From contig CAIVHJ010000441.1 in NCBI GenBank assembly GCA_903905665.1, positions 1-17,653 on the forward strand: 17,653 nucleotides of DNA. The letters are read 5' to 3'. A program made the position numbers and the translations under genes. The notes under the pieces were generated by a model. That model worked only from the letters and a program-made list of their open reading frames with translations, ran no database searches and was not told where the DNA came from. Below, one piece after another: positions 14,133-17,653 of this stretch; the first letter of the stretch is position 1, and each line of letters begins with the position of its first letter. Source of the stretch: an uncultured Phycisphaerales bacterium. Its GTDB lineage: Bacteria > Planctomycetota > Phycisphaerae > UBA1845 > CAIVHJ01.

Positions 14133-14747
14133 ATGACTCAGCAATTAAATGCATGGAAGAGTGAATTCGGCGATGCCTACACCGATCGCAACCTCGGCGA
14201 ACCCGAGCGACGCATAACCGCCTTCACGAAGATGCTGGAAGGACTGGATATCCAAAAAATCCTGGAGGTGGGATGCAATCGGGGGAACAACCTGGTCGCT
14301 TTGCGATTGGCTCTGGGTGAACCAGCTCAGCTGGAAGGCATCGAACCCAATCGGCACGCCGCCGAAGTGGCCCGGCAGAACGAATCCCGCGCGACCATCC
14401 ACGACGGCGACTGCTTCGCCCTTCCCTTCGAGGACCACTCCTTTGATCTCCTGTTCACCTGCGGCGTGCTGATTCACGTGGCGCTGGCGGACCTGCCTCG
14501 AGCCATGAAGGAGATATTCCGCGTCAGTTCTCGTTATCTCTTGGCCGTCGAATACTGCGCGGAAGAAGAAACCGTTATCGCATATCGGGGACACAATGAC
14601 TTGTTGTGGAAGCGAGATTTCCTCAAGCATTACCTGACGCTGTTTCCACGGTTGAAATTGATCCGTCAGGGATTCTGGGGGCCCCAGGATGGTTTTGACG
14701 ATTGCGGCTGGTGGCTGATGGAGAAAGCGGATCATGAATCAGAATAG
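14133..14747 (+). CDS. Pseudaminic acid biosynthesis-associated methylase
   Basis: A 204-residue class I SAM-dependent methyltransferase. The ATG at 14133 has a Shine-Dalgarno AAGGTGG at 14119-14125. The N-terminal WKSEFGDAYTDRN (8-20) is the signature of the methylase family found with pseudaminic acid genes (TIGR03587). SAM motif I is ILEVGCNRGNNL (43-54), followed by GIEPN (motif II acidic position), DGDCFALPFEDHSFDLLFTCGVLIHV, and a C-terminal FWGPQDGFDDCGWWLMEK. The true substrate of this family is unknown; it may methylate the nonulosonic acid, its acyl group or the modified protein. It is the first gene of the rightward operon and overlaps the cytidylyltransferase gene by 14 bases. Confidence 0.9.
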   Translation: MTQQLNAWKSEFGDAYTDRNLGEPERRITAFTKMLEGLDIQKILEVGCNRGNNLVALRLALGEPAQLEGIEPNRHAAEVARQNESRATIHDGDCFALPFEDHSFDLLFTCGVLIHVALADLPRAMKEIFRVSSRYLLAVEYCAEEETVIAYRGHNDLLWKRDFLKHYLTLFPRLKLIRQGFWGPQDGFDDCGWWLMEKADHESE

Positions 14748-15480
14748 CGGCCAGGTGGTCGCCATTATTCAGGCTCGCATGGGCAGCACGCGGTTGCCCG
14801 GCAAAGTCATGATGGACTTGGGCGGGAAACCCCTTCTGACCCAAATGATGGAACGAGTCCAAAGGGCCAAAAGCCTCAGCGAAGTCGTTATCGCCACCAC
14901 CGTCCAACCCGCCGATCAGGTTCTCGTCGATTTATGCGAGAAGAACCATTGGCGCTATTTTCGCGGTGATGAAGAGGACGTTTTGGGACGATATCACGAC
15001 GCCGCACATTTTTTTCAGGCGGACTTCGTCGTGCGGGTGACTTCCGACTGTCCCCTGATGGACCCCCAATTGATCGATTCCGTTGTCGAAGCCATGATCC
15101 GACGGCAACGGGAGGTGGACTTGGTGGTGCTTCGGGAAACTTTCCCGCGTGGACTGGCCATCGAAGCCATGCCGATCGACCTTCTTGACCGACTGAATCG
15201 CCTGTGCACCGACCCGCGAGAGCGGGAGCACGTCACCTCAATGATCCGCAGACAACCTCATTTGTTTGCGGTGCATCGAATATTCAACGACGATGACTTG
15301 TATTCGTACCGCTGGACGGTGGACACGGCGGAGGATCTGAAGTTCGTTCGTCTCATTTACAATCATTTTGGCCACAATGATTTCTCATGGAAGCAGGTGT
15401 TGACTCTGGTCCGCGATCATCCGGACTGGTGTGAAATCAATCACCCCGCTGTGCAGAAATCGATTCAGAAACATGACTGA
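14734..15480 (+). CDS. pseF: PseF/SpsF-type cytidylyltransferase (CMP-nonulosonate synthetase)
   Basis: A 248-residue nucleotidyltransferase of the SpsF/KdsB/NeuA superfamily, predicted to activate the finished nonulosonic acid with CTP to give the CMP-sugar used by glycosyltransferases. The signature AIIQARMGSTRLPGKVM spans residues 10-26. FRGDEEDVLGRYHDAA and VRVTSDCPLMDP (metal/nucleotide-binding Asp) follow, then TDPREREHVTSMI and YRWTVDTAEDLKFV. These are SpsF-family motifs rather than the shorter NeuA form. Its ATG lies 14 bases inside the methylase gene and its stop overlaps the next gene by 8 bases, which suggests coupled translation. The PseF role is inferred from the flanking pseB, pseC, pseG and pseI genes. 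Confidence 0.9.
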   Translation: MNQNSGQVVAIIQARMGSTRLPGKVMMDLGGKPLLTQMMERVQRAKSLSEVVIATTVQPADQVLVDLCEKNHWRYFRGDEEDVLGRYHDAAHFFQADFVVRVTSDCPLMDPQLIDSVVEAMIRRQREVDLVVLRETFPRGLAIEAMPIDLLDRLNRLCTDPREREHVTSMIRRQPHLFAVHRIFNDDDLYSYRWTVDTAEDLKFVRLIYNHFGHNDFSWKQVLTLVRDHPDWCEINHPAVQKSIQKHD

Positions 15481-16543
15481 TATGAAGACCGTGCTGATTC
15501 GCGCCGACGCGGGTCCGGAAATTGGAATTGGCCATATCATGCGATGCTTGGCCCTCGCGCAGGGATGTCACGACTGCGGTATCAAGCCTTTTTTCGTATC
15601 GAATGCCCTCTCTGCCAATTTGCGGATTCGCTTGGAATCGGAGGGGCTGGAAGTGATTTCCCCCGATGCGACAACCGGAAGCGAGGAGGACACCCGTGCG
15701 ACCATTGATCTTGCTCAACAACGGAAGACTGAGTGGATTGTGATCGATGGATATTCCTTCGATAGCAACTACCATCGCCGAATCAAAGAAGCCTCATTCA
15801 AACTCCTGACGATCCATGACTTGCCGTGCGCACAGGAATGTTGGGCAGACCTGATCATCAACTCGACTCCCCAGGCACAAGCCGCCCTGTATCCGCATCG
15901 TCATGCCCATACCAAATTGTTGCTCGGAACAGATTACATTTTGCTTCGCCGAGAGTTTCGACGACGAAGACCGAACCGATTGAGCACTCCGCCATCGACC
16001 CGGCGTCTGCTGATCACCTTGGGAGGATCGGACAGCAAAAACGCCACTGCTATGATTTTGAAAATGATAGAGCATGCATCCCTCCCTCCTTTGGAGATTC
16101 GAGTGGTATTGGGTCCTGAAAATCGACATCTTCAATCCCTTGCTCAGCGATCAACACTCGGTACTCATCGCTTATGGGTAGAACAGAATGTATCCGACAT
16201 GTCCGAATTGATGTTCTGGGCTGATGCAGCCATTTCTGCTGCCGGAAGTACTTGCTGGGAATTAGCCTACATGGGGGTGCCGATGGCGATGGTCATCACC
16301 GCGGATAATCAAGTTCCCATAGTCGAGGCCCTGCAAAATGCAGGGGCAGGCATCAGTCTGGGTTGGTTCTCGAAATTGAACCCGGACCATGTTGCTTCCA
16401 TATTGACGGACCAACTTCTTAACCCCAAGCAACAAGACATGATGCGCTTGGCGGGGATGAAACTGGTTGACGGAAACGGCGTTTTTCGTGTTATGGCAGC
16501 CATGGGGTTACCTACTACGCCGAGGCTCACAATTGGTCGATAA
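15473..16543 (+). CDS. pseG: PseG: UDP-2,4-diacetamido-2,4,6-trideoxy-beta-L-altropyranose hydrolase
   Basis: Predicted to remove UDP from the N4-acylated UDP-altrosamine, giving the free sugar for PseI. It has a GT-B-like fold related to MurG. The start is chosen at ATG 15473, which forms an 8-base stop/start overlap (ATGACTGA) with the preceding gene; ATG 15482 is an equally reasonable alternative. The frame is open back to 15431. Residues ADAGPEIGIGHIMRC hold the catalytic His (H21 from the chosen start, H18 from 15482; His17 in Campylobacter PseG). The C-terminal half carries LLITLGGSDSKN, VEQNVSDMSELMFWADAAISAAGSTCWELAYMG and ADNQ, the UDP-binding side of the family. At 356 residues it is longer than the Campylobacter enzyme, mostly in the linker RREFRRRRPNRLSTPP and the C-terminus. 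Confidence 0.92.
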   Translation: MTDMKTVLIRADAGPEIGIGHIMRCLALAQGCHDCGIKPFFVSNALSANLRIRLESEGLEVISPDATTGSEEDTRATIDLAQQRKTEWIVIDGYSFDSNYHRRIKEASFKLLTIHDLPCAQECWADLIINSTPQAQAALYPHRHAHTKLLLGTDYILLRREFRRRRPNRLSTPPSTRRLLITLGGSDSKNATAMILKMIEHASLPPLEIRVVLGPENRHLQSLAQRSTLGTHRLWVEQNVSDMSELMFWADAAISAAGSTCWELAYMGVPMAMVITADNQVPIVEALQNAGAGISLGWFSKLNPDHVASILTDQLLNPKQQDMMRLAGMKLVDGNGVFRVMAAMGLPTTPRLTIGR

Positions 16544-16549
16544 ACAAGA

Positions 16550-17311
16550 ATGCGCATCCTATTGCTATGCAACAATTGGGTAGGTTGGCAAATCACCCGC
16601 TGGCTCAAAAGCCAACCCGAAGACGATATCGTGGGGCTGGTCGTCCATCCCGTCGAGGAGAGCAAATTTCGTGACCAGATCATCGAGGCAGCTCAACTTG
16701 ATGCTTCGCATGTCGTTGAGGCATCCCAACTCGATAACCCGAAGGTTCGCCAAATCATCGGTCGGCTCGGGGCGGAGATGGCCATTTCTGCCTACTACGG
16801 CCACATATTGAAGCCCGAATTTCTCGAAGGGTTTCCCCGTGGTTGCATCAACGTCCATCCCGCATATCTGCCCCATAACCGCGGAAAAGATCCCAATGTT
16901 TGGAGCATCGTTGAACACACGCCGGCAGGAGCAAGCATTCACTACATGGATGCCGGTGTGGATACCGGTGACGTAATCACGCAACGCCGAATTGTCGTCG
17001 AACCCATCGATACCGGCGAAACCCTGTATCACCGACTGGAAGTAGCTGCCGTGGAGTTGTTTCAGGAATCCTGGCCTCTGATTCGAGCCGGAAAAATCTC
17101 CCGCACTCCGCAAGTCGTTTCGGCAGGATCGTTTCACCGACGTTGCGACCTGGAAGAGATCGACTCCATCGAACTGAACAAAAATTACACCGCCCAACAG
17201 CTGATTGATATTATCCGAGCCAGAACCTTCGCTCCCTACACCGGTGCTTTTTTTATGCACGAGGGGCGAAAAGTCTTCCTGCGCTTACAATTGTGGTATG
17301 AAAATGAGTGA
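16550..17311 (+). CDS. Formyltransferase-like protein, predicted sugar N-formyltransferase
   Basis: A 253-residue protein with the formyl-transferase N-terminal domain of Fmt/ArnA/PurN, which uses N10-formyl-tetrahydrofolate. The catalytic triad is in place: N101 and H103 in CINVHPAYLPHNRG, and D138 in HYMDAGVDTGD, spaced as in E. coli Fmt (N106, H108, D144). Residues 1-90 form the Rossmann part, and 200-253 are a short C-terminal region unlike the tRNA-binding domain of Fmt. It is about 60 residues shorter than Fmt and closer in size to sugar N-formyltransferases. It starts 6 bases after pseG and its end overlaps pseI, so it belongs to the operon. The position suggests it formylates the C4 amino group of the PseC product, in place of PseH acetylation. 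This role is inferred. No Shine-Dalgarno is visible. Confidence 0.85.
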   Translation: MRILLLCNNWVGWQITRWLKSQPEDDIVGLVVHPVEESKFRDQIIEAAQLDASHVVEASQLDNPKVRQIIGRLGAEMAISAYYGHILKPEFLEGFPRGCINVHPAYLPHNRGKDPNVWSIVEHTPAGASIHYMDAGVDTGDVITQRRIVVEPIDTGETLYHRLEVAAVELFQESWPLIRAGKISRTPQVVSAGSFHRRCDLEEIDSIELNKNYTAQQLIDIIRARTFAPYTGAFFMHEGRKVFLRLQLWYENE

Positions 17312-17653
17312 AACTAATAAGAAGACTCTTCAAATCGGGGACCGCCAAGTCGGGAAGGATCAACCCTGCCTGATCATCGCGGAGATCGGCTCCAATCACA
17401 ATCAGGACGAAAAAACGGCGTTGCAGTTGATAGACGCCGCCGCTCAGGCGGGGGCCGATGCGGTGAAATTTCAGTCCTTCACCGTCGAAAACTGGATCAG
17501 CAGGGATTTCACCTCGTTCCCCACGATGGCGGGAACCGCCGATCTGCACGGGGCCCTCAAGAAAGCGGAATTGCCCTACGACCTGTACGGCCGATTGGCT
17601 GATTACTGCCGGAAACGAAGCATCTTGTGCTTTTCAACTCCTTCCCACCAAAC
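17298..17653 (+). CDS. pseI: PseI/NeuB-family nonulosonic acid synthase, 3' partial
   Basis: The first 118 codons of a gene running off the window. The enzyme condenses the hydrolysed 2,4-diamino sugar with PEP to form the nine-carbon acid. Residues about 24-61 carry the NeuB-barrel opening LIIAEIGSNHN and AGADAVKFQSF, and residues about 92-117 carry KKAELPYDLYGRL and RSILCFSTPSHQ, as in NeuB/SpsE/PseI. ATG at 17298 and ATG at 17304 are both possible; they overlap the formyltransferase gene by 14 and 8 bases. The visible part does not by itself separate PseI from NeuB or LegI; PseI is chosen because of the inverting PseB and PseC. The C-terminal antifreeze-like (SAF) domain expected in this family lies beyond the window. 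Confidence 0.9.
   Translation, partial: MKMSETNKKTLQIGDRQVGKDQPCLIIAEIGSNHNQDEKTALQLIDAAAQAGADAVKFQSFTVENWISRDFTSFPTMAGTADLHGALKKAELPYDLYGRLADYCRKRSILCFSTPSHQ

Noticed and set aside
11592..17653. Legionaminic or sialic acid pathway instead of pseudaminic acid
   Set aside because: PseB is the inverting dehydratase type, and PseG together with the Pse-associated methylase fits pseudaminic acid better than LegB/LegG or NeuC-type pathways.

Overview
The window is bacterial chromosomal DNA with a moderately high G+C content (judged by eye) and dense genes on both strands. The gene content points to the Planctomycetota/PVC group. It includes a toroid-plus-DUF4159 protein, a membrane-anchored HEAT-repeat protein, a B12-binding-like protein with an arginine-rich tail, and a lysine-tailed pyruvate phosphate dikinase. 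This assignment is inferred from protein families; there is no rRNA or marker gene to prove it. I see no tRNA, rRNA, CRISPR array, transposase or phage gene.

Left part (1-5300). A large protein cut by the window edge carries an alpha-toroid (prenyltransferase-like) region and two related DUF4159-like domains. An AT-rich intergenic region with a 9-bp inverted repeat follows. Next is a B12-binding-fold protein whose His-containing cobalamin motif is altered. Its 3' UTR holds three consecutive hairpins, each presenting the same GGA triloop, and then a strong intrinsic terminator. A TPR protein converges on this terminator from the other strand.

Middle part (5300-11590). Pyruvate phosphate dikinase (ppdK) has a long leader with a good promoter candidate. 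It converges on a family 2 glycosyltransferase fused to a C-terminal Rossmann-like domain. The glycosyltransferase is divergent, by only 29 bp, from a membrane-anchored HEAT-repeat protein.

Right part (11592-17653). This is a nonulosonic acid (pseudaminic acid) biosynthesis locus. pseB and pseC run leftward and overlap. Rightward run a pseudaminic-acid-associated methylase, a PseF/SpsF-type cytidylyltransferase, PseG, a sugar-formyltransferase-like protein, and the 5' end of a PseI/NeuB synthase cut by the window edge. Together they would turn UDP-GlcNAc into a CMP-activated nonulosonic acid: PseB dehydrates and epimerises, PseC aminates C4, an acyl group is added at N4, PseG removes UDP, PseI condenses with PEP, and PseF activates with CTP. 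No PseH acetyltransferase is visible. A formyltransferase sits where the N4-acylating enzyme would be expected, which suggests a 7-N-formyl variant of pseudaminic acid. This and the GGA-hairpin array are the two most interesting signals here.
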